A stretch of 64,000 nucleotides of DNA from Argyresthia goedartella (taxonomy: Eukaryota; Arthropoda; Insecta; Lepidoptera; Argyresthiidae), in the NCBI GenBank assembly GCA_949825045.1, contig OX463822.1, positions 377,001 through 441,000 of the forward strand. Reading direction: 5' to 3'. Both the position numbers and the translations under genes were made by a program. The notes under the pieces were generated by a model that was not told the DNA's origin, did no database searches, and saw only the letters and a list, made by a program, of their open reading frames with translations. Of the stretch, positions 57,201 to 58,899 are shown in pieces (position 1 is the first letter of the stretch; each line of letters begins with the position of its first letter).

Positions 57201-58899
57201 TTGCATTGGATGGGCGAAAAAAATCCCACAGATTGATTTTTAGATCTCTTTAAAAAATTGGTTGTGCTTAACAAATATTACAATATTATTTATTATAATT
57301 AATAAGCAGGAATAAATAATTACAATTTTTTTAATAGCAAGTTCTGCGTTGAGTTAGATTAACCCCATACAGTCCCGTCGTTGAAGTAATCTTGAACATT
57401 ATAATATCCCTTTTTTGACTACGTCGATTTTACATGGTGTTTAAATTACTCAAATGGCAATTTCAAAATCTCCAGAGGTATCTTATTGTAGTACAGAATG
57501 CACTGACCCCTGAAAGAATTGCTAACGTTCGCGAGTCTAATCCAGGGCGCAACTAGTCGGTGATTATTTTTTAGGTTAAGGACCGATTTAGCCTATCGGA
57601 TAGTGACACTGTCTACGAAGCTGACGGTCCTGGATTTGAATCCCAGTAAGGGCAAATTGTGTGATGAGCATGAATATGTTTCTTAGTCTTGAATGTTCTC
57701 TATGTGTTTACATAAGTATTTATCTCTATTAAATATATCGTCGTCATTGGACGACCTTTTATACGGACGACCGAATAAATATTAGAGGAAAATCTTACAC
57801 AAATCGAACTAGGCCCATATTAAGCTCAAAAAGGCTTGTGTTATGGGTCAATACCCAGGCTTGTGTTATGGGTCAATACCCAGGCTTGTGTTATGGGTCA
57901 ATACCCAGGCTTGTGTTATGGGTCAATACCCAGGCTTGTGTTATGGGTCAATACCCAGGCTTGTCTTATGGGTATTGACCCATAACACAAGCCTTTTCGA
58001 GCTTAATATGGGCCTAGTTCGATTTGTGTAAGATTGTCCTCTAATATTTATTATTATTATTATCCGTGTTTTGTCTGATGTTCCTAATAGCGTAAGCGGC
58101 GGAACTTAATCTACTAGCTAATTTATCTATATGGGCTCACCACTGCAATTTGCTATCAATGGTTATTCTAAGAAACTTCGTATCGTTTACTAATTCTAAC
58201 ATGTTGCTGTCTAGCACTAAACTTGTCTCAACTTGCCTGACATTTGGAAGAGAGAATACGACACATTTGTTTTGCCAGCGTGTAACGATAAACTATTAAC
58301 TGTGAACCAATTCAAGGTTAAAGACAATACACCATTAACATCATCAAAATCTTCTTGTCTTTCAATTTTGAAGACCAGTGAAGTATCATCACCAAACAAC
58401 ACTATGTCAGTTAATTTCTCCACCCTGAAAGGCAAATCGGTAATATGTACCAGGAATATGAAAGGGCCAAATATGGAAACTTGTGGAACGCCAATTTTTA
58501 CTACTGATCTATCAGGTTTAACGCCGTTGACTTCTGTCTTTTGGATTCTATTTCTTAAGTATAACCTTTGTAGATCCAACTCTTTGTTTTTCACTCCGTA
58601 ATGATTTAATTTAATTATTAGCGTATCATGATGAATACTGCCTTCGACAGATCGCATAAAACTCCGATAGCATCCTGTGCGGCCTCCCATGCAGAGTAAA
58701 TATGAGATATAAGGGTAATACCTGCATGGGTAAGGCATACAAAAAATAATGATCACTGTAATCATAAGCTAAGTTAATATATTCTTGTTTTGATGATCAG
58801 ACGCGCATCGCGGCGTGCTACCCAGGCGCGGGGCTGGCTCTGCCGCTCACCATTCAAGACATCCTCGAGGCATTCAGCGACATCGCCCGCGGGAACTGA
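10857..58899 (+). CDS. Sec3: Exocyst complex component 1 (Sec3), C-terminal part, ten coding positions
   Basis: Spliced exons: 10857-10937, 11157-11335, 14201-14408, 24646-24749, 24929-25045, 43836-43982, 52092-52150, one copy from the 52434-54440 array, 56848-56901 and 58801-58899. All have AG/GT boundaries and matching phases; together they give 373 codons including TGA. The product matches the C-terminal Sec3 domain, for example 'LDKLNQFFDGVSEAVAAG', 'AAFSKQELKRVLALYPKEE', 'VVWRAMQEEFIQQHQALQ' and 'IAACYPGAGLALPLTIQDIL'. Sec3 is the landmark subunit of the octameric exocyst, which tethers post-Golgi vesicles to the plasma membrane. The N-terminal PH-like and coiled-coil regions lie upstream of the window, since EXOC1 proteins are near 900 residues. 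Exons are strongly GC-rich and introns (up to 18.8 kb) are AT-rich and filled with transposons. Confidence 0.92.
11157..11335 (+). CDS. Sec3: Sec3 exon b (phase 0 to 2)
   Basis: The acceptor is 'ctgcag' and the donor 'gtgagt'. The exon starts with a low-complexity Gly/Ala/Arg linker, including a run of five Gly codons, then 'RRVLAELLPALETELVALV' and 'HMDKSDQ'. The split final codon is completed as Tyr by the next exon. The linker is GC-saturated and probably disordered; length variation here between species would be unsurprising. Confidence 0.88.
11420..11560 (+). repeat. Two-copy tandem duplication in a Sec3 intron
   Basis: A block of about 60 bp containing 'gtccgttagtagtttagaca' and 'ctgctcactg' occurs twice in a row. 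No coding content is seen. Confidence 0.7.
11660..11745 (+). mobile_element. Mariner 3' end fragment
   Basis: The sequence 'gatttttgtgtcattta' followed by 'ggcctgacctag' and a TA matches the 3' end of the old mariner at 41726-42806. Only this end remains. Confidence 0.6.
11801..12140. repeat. 43-bp minisatellite, 8 copies
   Basis: Eight head-to-tail 43-bp units contain 'tattgacatggagtacac', the palindrome GGATGCATCC and 'atagcggatatg'. Variants are few (single-base changes in units 4 and 6), pointing to recent expansion or homogenisation. It lies in the intron between Sec3 exons b and c. Confidence 0.95.
12240..12480 (+). mobile_element. LINE 3' UTR fragment
   Basis: Same family as the 3' UTR at 991-1240 but in + orientation: 'cacaaaggcctactacaaaa', 'acaagacaccgacatctg' and an ending of 'gaataaaaatg' plus a short 'tgaactgaactgaa' tail. 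It is dead on arrival, with no coding sequence. Confidence 0.75.
12481..13229. other. Intron sequence, nothing recognised
   Basis: AT-rich intron between Sec3 exons b and c. I see no exon, RNA gene or clear repeat boundary. Confidence 0.4.
13230..13986. mobile_element. Foldback element with about 235-bp inverted arms
   Basis: The left arm (13230-13467) reads 'tctacacacgtatcataaac', then 'ttactgcgtacaaaaacc', 'tctgaaaaattacacattat' and 'tttcgaacgccgacg'. The right arm (13752-13986) is its reverse complement with scattered differences. The spacer holds two more palindromes, at about 13623-13680 (bounded by CTCGAG) and 13692-13738. No transposase is encoded, so it is a non-autonomous DNA element or foldback. 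Confidence 0.8.
14201..14408 (+). CDS. Sec3: Sec3 exon c (phase 2 to 0)
   Basis: The acceptor is 'ccccag' and the donor 'gtactg'. The first base completes the Tyr codon begun in exon b. The 69 further codons give 'MRALACISRRVLAPGEGGAA', an Ala/Gly-rich loop, 'HERVEGMQDAVRHAAKRSRA' and 'GIYPFLQ'. Nearly all third positions are G or C, including long CG-rich runs, in contrast with the flanking AT-rich intron. Confidence 0.9.
14577..14816 (+). pseudogene. LINE C-terminal fragment
   Basis: The + strand encodes 'VKTIPIVISSTGVIPYTLNK', a Leu-rich helix and 'TSIFLQKATIMN', a motif order seen near the C-terminus of several insect LINE ORFs. No RT core is attached. Confidence 0.5.
14815..15080 (-). 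mobile_element. SINE-related copy
   Basis: The motifs 'tattagaggacaatc', 'aggcttgtgttatgggt' and 'ttcatgctcatcacaca' appear in the same order, inverted, as in the tRNA-like SINE at 57579-57850. The tRNA-like head would lie near 15030-15075 and is eroded. Confidence 0.55.
15081..16300. other. Intron sequence, nothing recognised
   Basis: AT-rich DNA in the exon c to d intron. A short GC-richer patch at 15840-15960 has no coding signature. A TG-rich run at 16308-16380 precedes the LINE 3' end. Confidence 0.4.
17456..18974 (-). mobile_element. Second LINE nested in the first, itself interrupted
   Basis: The 3' end is at 'tcaaagtcaaagtac'; the C-terminal ORF (18079-17708) has 'FIFENIMYVRKNLTKF' and 'SFKGQCILYYNKIPLEIL'. 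The upstream part (18954-18711) has 'LQWGPHI'-type sequence and 'VMSYGILLWGKAADIQT'. The two parts are separated by a 661-bp TTAA-flanked element. Related copies of the same 3' region are at 47860-48412 (+) and 57126-57578 (-). Confidence 0.7.
18050..18710. mobile_element. piggyBac-like MITE, TTAA-flanked
   Basis: The 661-bp insert is bounded by TTAA on both sides (18046-18049 and 18711-18714). Its ends are perfect 8-bp inverted repeats CCTCTCCG ... CGGAGAGG, followed by weaker similarity with an 'ACCC' motif. It interrupts a LINE frame. TTAA target duplication is diagnostic of the piggyBac superfamily. No transposase is encoded. A repeated 'cgtgtcggtacg' motif lies near the right end. Confidence 0.75.
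20701..22390. other. Intron sequence with one perfect hairpin
   Basis: Mostly AT-rich intron. A CG-richer patch lies at 20750-20830. At about 21687-21736 a 13-bp perfect stem (caaattgactcgc / gcgagtcaatttg) flanks a loop of about 23 nt. No genes recognised. Confidence 0.45.
22400..22560 (+). mobile_element. LINE fragment
   Basis: The + strand carries 'ccattgatagcaaattg', 'gtggggac' and 'ttaagttctgcggctaac', the sense version of the post-RT region seen on the minus strand at 18840-18965 and 58080-58160. Confidence 0.65.
22561..22980. mobile_element. Possible hAT element end
   Basis: The sequence 'caggcgtgggcaac' at 22562 matches the common hAT terminal motif CAGNGGTGGGCAA-type. I found no matching opposite terminus, so this is a solo or truncated end. 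The rest of the stretch is unrecognised. Confidence 0.3.
23130..23605. repeat. Dispersed lepidopteran repeat pair in inverted arrangement
   Basis: One copy runs from 'agggttccgtacccgaagg' through a (GTCC)n run (23189-23230) and 'gttgaaattttcacag'. It is followed by a palindrome: 'accggtcaagtgcgag' near 23327 to 'gcacttgaccggt' near 23598, with arms that include 'gcgcacgaagg' and 'gtaccaccgtt'. The same repeat occurs at 25300 and 28517. Confidence 0.75.
23937..24522 (+). repeat. 45-bp minisatellite, 13 copies, open in frame
   Basis: Thirteen nearly identical 45-bp units ('cgccttgatccaccttccat' ... 'aaccgggtgtcctac') lie in the intron just upstream of Sec3 exon d. Because 45 is a multiple of 3 the array is open in more than one frame; one frame would give a 15-residue repeat 'RLDPPSMCPSNRVSY'. 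There is no start, splice or conservation evidence that it is translated. Differences: one tac/tcc change and one ccacg change. Confidence 0.95.
24646..24749 (+). CDS. Sec3: Sec3 exon d (phase 0 to 2)
   Basis: The acceptor is 'gtcag' and the donor 'gtgagt'. Encodes 'EFEELTVACEAMFSRGGRRA', then 'DVERWYVALADAML' and the first two bases of an Arg codon. This follows exon c ('YPFLQ') as the Phe-Glu-Glu helix of Sec3. Confidence 0.92.
24929..25045 (+). CDS. Sec3: Sec3 exon e (phase 2 to 2)
   Basis: The acceptor is 'gctgcag' and the donor 'gtatac'. Encodes 'TVGSASHPRTPRAVLHMENY' then 'HRLAAILAALRLPATDAK'. The Met-Glu-Asn-Tyr/Phe-His pattern is typical of the Sec3 C-terminal domain. The next intron is 18.8 kb. 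Confidence 0.92.
25300..25620 (+). repeat. Dispersed lepidopteran repeat copy
   Basis: Starts 'accggccaagtgcgag' and continues through 'gcgcacgaagggttccg', 'ttacaaagttattgg', 'gggagccctcttaaat' and 'ggcaacagaaatacatc', ending near 'ctatcatgg'. It has the same module order as the copies at 23130-23605 and 28517-31475. Confidence 0.7.
25621..26270. other. Intron sequence, nothing recognised
   Basis: No gene, RNA or clear repeat boundary seen. Confidence 0.35.
26486..26781. mobile_element. MITE with about 29-bp inverted repeats and 9-bp target duplication
   Basis: The 296-bp element begins 'tagagtctggcaaacgaaag' and ends in its near-perfect reverse complement ('ctttcgtttgccaaactcta'). Both flanks read 'acttataac' (26477-26485 and 26782-26790), a 9-bp direct duplication. 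The interior is itself partly palindromic around 'cggaagcgttacagc'. A 9-bp duplication suggests a Mutator-like or related transposase source; nothing is encoded here. Confidence 0.85.
26791..27740 (-). mobile_element. Degraded Jockey-like LINE fragment
   Basis: Minus-strand frames at 27665-27354 ('SFFADDLKLYRVI' with FADD, 'EIRDLGIVFDKKLSLISHI') and 27353-27159 ('LVRSSLEYCSSIWFPHY') are the RT palm end and the post-RT region. A shorter piece at 27024-26830 follows. The RT motif upstream of FADD is lost past 27740. The MITE at 26486-26781 probably sits in its 3' UTR. Confidence 0.65.
28221..28241. repeat. (TA)n microsatellite
   Basis: About ten TA units in AT-rich intron DNA; otherwise nothing recognised between 27741 and 28516. 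Confidence 0.8.
28628..29937 (+). mobile_element. DD37D mariner, copy 1
   Basis: The 1310-bp element has inverted termini 'catagtcaggtcataag' / 'cttatgacctgactatg' and is flanked by TA (28626-28627, 29938-29939). It carries an apparently intact transposase (28771-29811). Two related copies lie at 29960-31260 and 49436-50743. Confidence 0.92.
28771..29811 (+). CDS. Mariner transposase (DD37D), intact
   Basis: A 346-residue ORF from the ATG at 28771. It has an N-terminal HTH region, a 'SRSGRPRSVRTP' linker (GRPR-like) before the second HTH, and the catalytic domain. The aspartates are in 'ILFSDEKIF' (D151), 'WVFQQDSAPAH' (D247) and 'SPDLSPLDYKIW' (D285). The last two are separated by 37 residues, the DD37D (maT-like) signature. 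The enzyme would catalyse cut-and-paste transposition at TA. No stop or frameshift is seen and the length fits the family, so it may be functional, though activity is untested. An in-frame GTG further upstream (28738) is less likely to be the start. Confidence 0.9.
   Translation: MEWTLKEDRVAVIALHRCGYASIQIFDLLKNLNVTKSFVYRTIKRYNEDSSVADRSRSGRPRSVRTPAVIKAVKARIQRNPIRKQKLLSLQMGLSRTTVKRVLNEDLGLRAYRRKTGPRLDARLMDLRLKRCRALLKRYARKKHREILFSDEKIFTVEESYNKQNDEVYAHSSEEASNRIPRVQRGHFPSSLMVWLGVSYWGLTEVHFCEKGVKTNAVVYQNTVLKNLVEPVSHTMLNNRHWVFQQDSAPAHRAKSTQDWLAASEIDFIRHEDWPSSSPDLSPLDYKIWQHLEEKACSKPHPDLESLKASLIKAAADIDMDLVRAAIDDWPRRIKACIQNRGGHFE
29960..31260 (+). mobile_element. DD37D mariner, copy 2
   Basis: The 1301-bp copy is separated from copy 1 by a short (TA)n run. 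Termini are 'cacagtcaggtcataag' and 'cttatgacctgactatg', with TA on both sides. Sequence is nearly identical to copy 1 except for a small deletion near the transposase stop. Confidence 0.92.
30103..31215 (+). CDS. Mariner transposase, altered C-terminus
   Basis: From the ATG at 30103, all three catalytic aspartates are kept ('ILFSDEKFF', 'WVFQQDSAPAH', 'SPDLSPLDYKIW'). Near 31126 the copy 1 sequence 'cgggggtcattttgaat' is replaced by a shorter 'cgcgcgaataaac', which removes the usual stop. The ORF reads on to 31215 and adds about 25 unrelated residues rich in Ile and Tyr. Whether the extension affects function cannot be told. Copy 2 also has Trp in place of Arg in the GRPR linker region. Confidence 0.85.
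   Translation: MEWTLKEDRVAVIALHRCGYAPIQIFDLLKNLNITKRFVYRTIKRYNEDSSVDDWSRSGRPRSVRTPAVIKAVKARIQRNPIRKQKLLALQMGLSRTTVERVLKEDLGLRAYRRKSGHRLDARLMDLRLKRCRALLKRYAGKKHREILFSDEKFFTVEESYNKQNDKVYAHSSEEASNRIPRVQRGHFPSSLMVWLGVSYWGLTEVHFCEKGVKTNAVVYQITVLKNLVEPVSHTMFNNRHWVFQQDSAPAHRAKSTQYWLAAREIDFIRHEDWPSTSPDLSPLDYKIWQHLEEKACSKPHPDLESLKASLIKAAADIDMDLVRAAIDDWPRRIKAGIQNRARINFITIRIYVLLRSFCYINVYINNKHV
31480..32095. other. Intron sequence, nothing recognised
   Basis: No exon or clear repeat end. A hairpin-like 'ccaaataatattaagcaata' stretch lies near 31880. Confidence 0.35.
32096..32128 (+). mobile_element. Probable left end of an old mariner, cut by the LTR element
   Basis: The sequence 'taggtagtttagtatgattt' then 'ttgtcac' resembles the reverse complement of the 3' terminus near 42806 ('ggcaaaattaatggcccgac'). 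It would be the 5' terminus of the mariner whose body resumes at 41726, on the other side of the LTR retrotransposon. Similarity is partial. Confidence 0.4.
32129..34349 (+). repeat. 5' LTR (2221 bp)
   Basis: Begins TGTAATGGTACACGAG and ends GCCGGTACA. An 87-codon ORF opens at the ATG at 32133, near the left end; there is no evidence that it is expressed. A TATA box and insect initiator lie near position 650-685 of the LTR. An inverted repeat 'catagttcggtattt' / 'atcgaactatg' sits near 33635. Confidence 0.92.
32778..32816 (+). promoter_or_regulatory. LTR core promoter
   Basis: TATAAATA at 32778-32785 is followed by TCAGT at 32810-32814, an arthropod initiator about 34 nt downstream. It would start transcription near 32812, leaving a long leader of about 1.75 kb before gag. 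The same pair recurs in the 3' LTR near 40154-40190. Confidence 0.65.
34564..35619 (+). CDS. Retrotransposon Gag
   Basis: A 351-residue ORF from ATG. The middle (about residues 85-235) fits the retrotransposon Gag capsid-like domain, with 'DSWRTYSDFEKDFREVFWG', 'QSMDEFFASQLNSIYEL' and 'LRHLERNVDGG'. There is no CCHC zinc knuckle. The C-terminus instead has an Arg-Gly stretch near residues 300-312 ('GRGYFRGRGRQ') that could bind RNA. The frame ends at a TAG preceded by a slippery heptamer, where -1 shifting would enter pol. Confidence 0.9.
   Translation: MAGRRRKTDSRVAQNSLSHTSEMASGQVTQLLSEIVNRLDSLERGSSTSNTSRTSDRQTDRQELETFEQSVEERQSCIVKMTQKLPTFDGRSSENPMIFLRDLKAYIKVSGDSSRALIWATDSLVGIAKVRMSIYRDSWRTYSDFEKDFREVFWGDNEQELIKQRFLTAKFDSKKGQSMDEFFASQLNSIYELTIPFTDTEKINTIFRQLPRDIQVAFFARKETMTIRDAVEFLRHLERNVDGGLNAIHGSEPMNTNNVRRDSYMRGQYRAMRVNTLRYNAISRSNNYNAVTKARNEFGTRGRGYFRGRGRQPQPSFKAIGFQRGNDSSGDTLAGQSSSDRNNAISQNSKN
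35610..35643 (+). promoter_or_regulatory. Gag-Pol -1 ribosomal frameshift site
   Basis: The heptamer A AAA AAC (35610-35616) lies in the correct phase just before the gag TAG (35617-35619). A -1 slip enters exactly the pol frame, open from CTA onward. Ten nt after the heptamer, GCGCG (35627-35631) can pair with CGCGC (35639-35643) around a 7-nt loop, a plausible stimulatory hairpin. Confidence 0.85.
35619..37748 (+). CDS. Pol: protease, reverse transcriptase, RNase H
   Basis: Read by -1 shift from gag. Domains in order: an aspartic protease with 'LIDSGSEISVISRRVYEE' (Asp near residue 113); an RT with 'GVIDIKDAYFSIPLSDES', 'NVLPQGLKTSVGSFSRAM' and the catalytic 'NFVDDLAIL' (FVDD, Asp 449-450); and an RNase H with 'YVQCDASAIGIGGYVY' (Asp near 597) and 'TSEQEMYAVIYTLKRFEI'. 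Order and motifs fit Ty3/Gypsy. The frame ends early at 37748; the continuation lies in another frame, so a probable 1-nt deletion separates it from integrase. Confidence 0.9.
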   Translation: MDSRGSFALRYLLRFGWTADRIGKKHRLYDLCNLDSNVGVNEFIQLLAHKAHGYAVCLDEKSRSNCRDRNDRRLHTIFRDDDSTECGRELCSTLTLPEIDVRIGNIVVRSLIDSGSEISVISRRVYEEVCRQLGKPTEIPIPSLRITGAFGVSKEKVDKLVTLPLTIGECVIDTPMLVLTRVPKDLILGFDFIQQTRASLMCEGNKRLIIRSAGRMCEIPLGTSPNQDFCCCTMEVQNQDTCRNMIEEYVNNSSIPVEHKTKLLPVLNKHAELFSDRIGRTNKYIHEIKMRDETPFVKRSYPIPFAYRDKVTKRLEEMEFIGIISRQSTDFSSPLTCTLKKSGEVRILLDARQLNMGMVGEVETTPLMSEILQSGRRINYIGVIDIKDAYFSIPLSDESKRYTGFVYQGRSYVYNVLPQGLKTSVGSFSRAMDLILGPEVRSYCLNFVDDLAILTEGDFEQHLSQVDTVLSKLKDAGFTCKLKKCEFAQKKVKLLGHILSTQGLQMDPDKIETLKLYPSPRTVRQLRAFLGFINYFRRFIKNFGTLTQPLYNLLRSGVKFVWSAQMQSAFGEIKNQFSEKIILNQPLAGKTYYVQCDASAIGIGGYVYQLDDSGQERIIGFCSQAFKGAQTRWATSEQEMYAVIYTLKRFEIYLRGEKVIIRTDHKSLTFIKSWTLLGARVTRWIMFLEQCDYDIEFVRGTLIIKLPTR
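37735..39082 (+). pseudogene. Pol continuation: integrase (out of frame)
   Basis: The frame open to 39082 holds the end of RNase H/linker ('DNQIADTLSRQ') and an integrase. The integrase has an N-terminal HHCC zinc domain (His pair in 'HIHEEIGHYG', Cys pair in 'SCDICQ') and a catalytic core with Asp in 'FSDLYGPL' (38258), Asp in 'ITDSGPQF' (38432) and Glu in 'NSVERVNRE' (38537), the last two with 34 residues between. A C-terminal basic domain ends 'YKGPYVISAVVYPNCYTL' region. All key residues are kept, but the frame differs from RT by one base and no slippery heptamer is evident at the junction, so this copy is probably inactive. Confidence 0.85.
39505..41725 (+). repeat. 3' LTR (2221 bp)
   Basis: Same length as the 5' LTR and almost identical to it. 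An A-rich stretch with C interruptions lies upstream at 39168-39232. Confidence 0.92.
41726..42806 (+). mobile_element. Old mariner relative, disrupted
   Basis: A decayed mariner of a family distinct from the copies at 28.6 and 30 kb. It keeps a start-like 'aaaaatggagtttacgca', 'WLGVSYSGPTEV', 'WIFQQDSAQAHMAKST' and 'RHEDWPSSR', but has stops, deletions and a rearranged third-Asp region. The 3' end 'atggcccgacctag' is followed by TA. The LTR retrotransposon inserted near its 5' end. A second 3' end of this family is at 11660-11745. Confidence 0.75.
42807..43835. other. Intron sequence with a dispersed repeat module
   Basis: The block 43090-43175 ('tggcgccagtggcacgactt', 'tcagttgtcgg', 'actggggcgg') recurs at 56625-56705. 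Otherwise nothing recognised before exon f. Confidence 0.5.
43836..43982 (+). CDS. Sec3: Sec3 exon f (phase 2 to 2)
   Basis: The acceptor is 'tcgcag' and the donor 'gtgacc'. Encodes 'VEAQSRYKESLRAYVASSFG', 'RPLDKLNQFFDGVSEAVAAG' and 'TKENEVAY', strongly Sec3-like (the Leu-Asn-x-Phe-Phe-x-Gly-Val core). The last two bases join exon g to make Arg. Confidence 0.95.
43983..44874. other. Intron sequence, nothing recognised
   Basis: Locally CG-richer at 44200-44620, with repeated 'acgcaaatag' and 'gcgctcgtaagcgc' motifs, but no exon. Confidence 0.35.
44875..46245 (-). mobile_element. DNA transposon remnant with 34-bp inverted repeats
   Basis: Termini 'aaactctgatgttttattcc' (44875 onward) and the reverse complement ending 46245 match at about 32 of 34 positions and continue 'gtaraattctgaca'. 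The 1371-bp interior has a short minus-strand ORF starting 'MEPQPGPSREAAPS' near 45379 and, in another frame, an acidic Asp-rich tail encoded by a (TCA)n run at 45165-45210. No catalytic core is recognised. The superfamily is not determined and no clear target duplication is seen. Confidence 0.7.
47103..47339 (+). CDS. Short leader ORF of LTR element
   Basis: About 78 codons in the 5' internal region, with 'SSSWEKYEFQDMP' and an Ala-rich tail. A related segment ('RRSWEMYGSQDVLT') occurs at the same place in the element at 60314. I do not recognise a function; it could be a Gag N-terminal relic. Confidence 0.35.
   Translation: MQAAGCKFEREQLSSSWEKYEFQDMPAPARAATYVENHATMACAMRDILRRKFSTFLLSVHLINLSGRCCLNCFTVER
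47860..48412 (+). mobile_element. LINE 3' fragment
   Basis: The + strand encodes 'SKFIFENIMYVRRNLTTF' and 'NSFKGQCILYYNKIPLEIL', then a 3' UTR ending 'acagtaataaag' with an A-rich tail. It matches the family at 17456-18974 and 57126-57578. Confidence 0.75.
49190..49432 (+). pseudogene. Gypsy integrase C-terminal fragment (upstream half)
   Basis: Reads 'WSDWIPYCCFSYNTTVHTET' and 'YTPYELVFGNI', a typical Ty3/Gypsy integrase C-terminal region, up to 'SYPLELKY', where the mariner begins. The downstream half resumes at 50746. Confidence 0.8.
49436..50743 (-). mobile_element. DD37D mariner, copy 3, nested
   Basis: The 1308-bp element, TA-flanked (49434-49435, 50744-50745), has termini matching copies 1 and 2. 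It interrupts the Gypsy integrase remnant. The transposase (ATG near 50600) is open to about 49830, then a single missing A in 'gcacacagactgg' (copy 1 has 'gcacacaagactgg') shifts the frame. The rest, including the third Asp, continues in the next frame to 49561. Confidence 0.92.
49561..50602 (-). pseudogene. Mariner transposase, one frameshift
   Basis: Same protein as in copies 1 and 2: GRPR linker, 'ILFSDEKIF' and 'WVFQQDSAPAH' intact. A 1-nt deletion follows the second catalytic Asp by about a dozen codons, so the third Asp ('LLDYKIWQHL') is out of frame. Not expected to be active. Confidence 0.88.
50746..51010 (+). pseudogene. Gypsy integrase C-terminal fragment (downstream half)
   Basis: Continues 'RLERAQEDARRN', a stop, then 'PVKYNRGDLVLLKNQVGNKL' and 'YLGPYKVIEDLTPN', the SH3-like tail of a Gypsy integrase. 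Stops and a frame change make it inactive. Confidence 0.75.
51433..52091. other. Intron before Sec3 exon g
   Basis: AT-rich, with a (TA)n run at about 52050-52060. The acceptor 'cttggttgcag' ends at 52091. Confidence 0.5.
52092..52150 (+). CDS. Sec3: Sec3 exon g (phase 2 to 1)
   Basis: 59 nt encoding Arg (split), then 'AAFSKQELKRVLALYPKEE'. The donor is 'gtgact'. It ends in phase 1, so the next exon must supply two bases first; every copy of the following array begins TG (or CG/GG), which fits. Confidence 0.93.
52434..52504 (+). CDS. Sec3: Sec3 exon h, first copy (phase 1 to 0)
   Basis: 71 nt that complete a Val codon and then encode 'CRSLHALHRTVVKQMSPGSA' and 'LLQ', leading directly into 'VVWRAMQEEF' of exon i. 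The exon fills exactly the gap of 24 residues that the family has at this place. The upstream intron (52151-52433, 283 nt) has a branch-like 'ttctaat' about 25 nt before the AG. This copy differs from the others only in its upstream flank and so may be the original 5' boundary. Which copy is used in mRNA cannot be told from DNA. Confidence 0.9.
52434..54640 (+). repeat. Sec3: Sec3 exon h amplified about 19-fold as a tandem exon-intron array
   Basis: Exon copies (start-end): 52434-52504, 52551-52621, 52674-52744, 52797-52867, 52918-52988, 53031-53101, 53152-53222, 53273-53343, 53394-53464, 53507-53577, 53642-53715, 53768-53861, 53910-53980, 54025-54096, 54141-54211, 54256-54326, 54370-54440, 54485-54546, 54591-54640. 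Copies 1-17 keep AG before and GT after. Copy 11 is 3 nt longer (extra GAG). Copy 12 has a 23-nt internal duplication. Copy 14 has one extra base. Copy 18 has lost its acceptor AG and 9 nt. Copy 19 lacks acceptor and donor. Spacers are 42-64 nt, start 'gtatgccttatctgacac' and end in a TG run plus 'cag'. The unit is about 113-123 bp. Confidence 0.96.
54641..55254. other. Intron with a two-copy repeat
   Basis: Two tandem blocks at 54685-54800 share 'taatttgtaacc', 'gtggccccca' and 'agggagcgcgc'. Otherwise AT-rich, nothing recognised. Confidence 0.5.
55255..55500. mobile_element. Foldback MITE with about 85-bp arms
   Basis: The left arm 'aaacgctctaaaaag' ... 'aacctatcaattaatta' (55255-55340) is the imperfect reverse complement of 'taattgataggttt' ... 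'ctttttagagcgttt' (55415-55500). No coding content. Confidence 0.75.
55501..56847. other. Intron sequence with a dispersed repeat module
   Basis: A module at 56625-56705 matches 43090-43175. A minus-strand stretch at 55841-56077 is open for 78 codons but shows no recognisable domain. The acceptor for exon i is 'tcgcag'. Confidence 0.4.
56848..56901 (+). CDS. Sec3: Sec3 exon i (phase 0 to 0)
   Basis: 54 nt encoding 'VVWRAMQEEFIQQHQALQ'; the donor is 'gtaaca'. The Val-Val-Trp and Glu-Glu-Phe pattern is conserved in Sec3. Confidence 0.95.
57126..57578 (-). mobile_element. LINE 3' fragment
   Basis: Minus-strand copy of the family at 17456-18974, recognised by 'tttattactgtagatattta', 'agattgatttttagatctc' and 'aatggcaatttcaaaatctc'. 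The coding frame is decayed. Confidence 0.7.
57579..57850 (+). mobile_element. tRNA-derived SINE
   Basis: The head 'accgatttagcctatcgg' has an A-box-like 'tagcctatcgg', and 'ggtcctggatttgaatccc' is B-box-like (compare GGTTCGANTCC). The body continues 'gtgatgagcatgaatatg', 'tgtgtttacataagtattta' and 'attagaggaaaatc' to the tail 'aggcttgtgttatgggt'. The same body, inverted, is at 14815-15080. Confidence 0.65.
57833..57972 (+). repeat. 25-bp tandem repeat, five full copies
   Basis: Units 'ggcttgtgttatgggtcaat' plus 'accca' repeat head to tail. The array is then followed by an inverted copy of the SINE tail (57973-58060), so the whole stretch 57765-58060 can fold into a long hairpin. Confidence 0.92.
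58061..58770 (-). pseudogene. LINE RT fragment
   Basis: Minus strand, same family as the LINE at 991-5275: 'GVPQVSIFGPFIFLVHITDL' and 'VLFGDDTSLVFKI' (FGDD in place of FADD). Post-RT sequence reads toward 58080. It ends 30 bp before Sec3 exon j. Confidence 0.7.
58801..58899 (+). CDS. Sec3: Sec3 exon j, C-terminus and stop
   Basis: The acceptor is 'tgatgatcag'. Encodes 'TRIAACYPGAGLALPLTIQD' then 'ILEAFSDIARGN' and TGA at 58897-58899. The Cys-Tyr-Pro-Gly and Thr-Ile-Gln-Asp-Ile-Leu motifs are characteristic of Sec3 C-termini. Confidence 0.96.
   Translation, partial: TRIAACYPGAGLALPLTIQDILEAFSDIARGN

Noticed and set aside
57843..58031. ORF rich in Gly/Leu over the 25-bp repeat
   Set aside because: Produced by the tandem repeat; continues into an inverted SINE tail.
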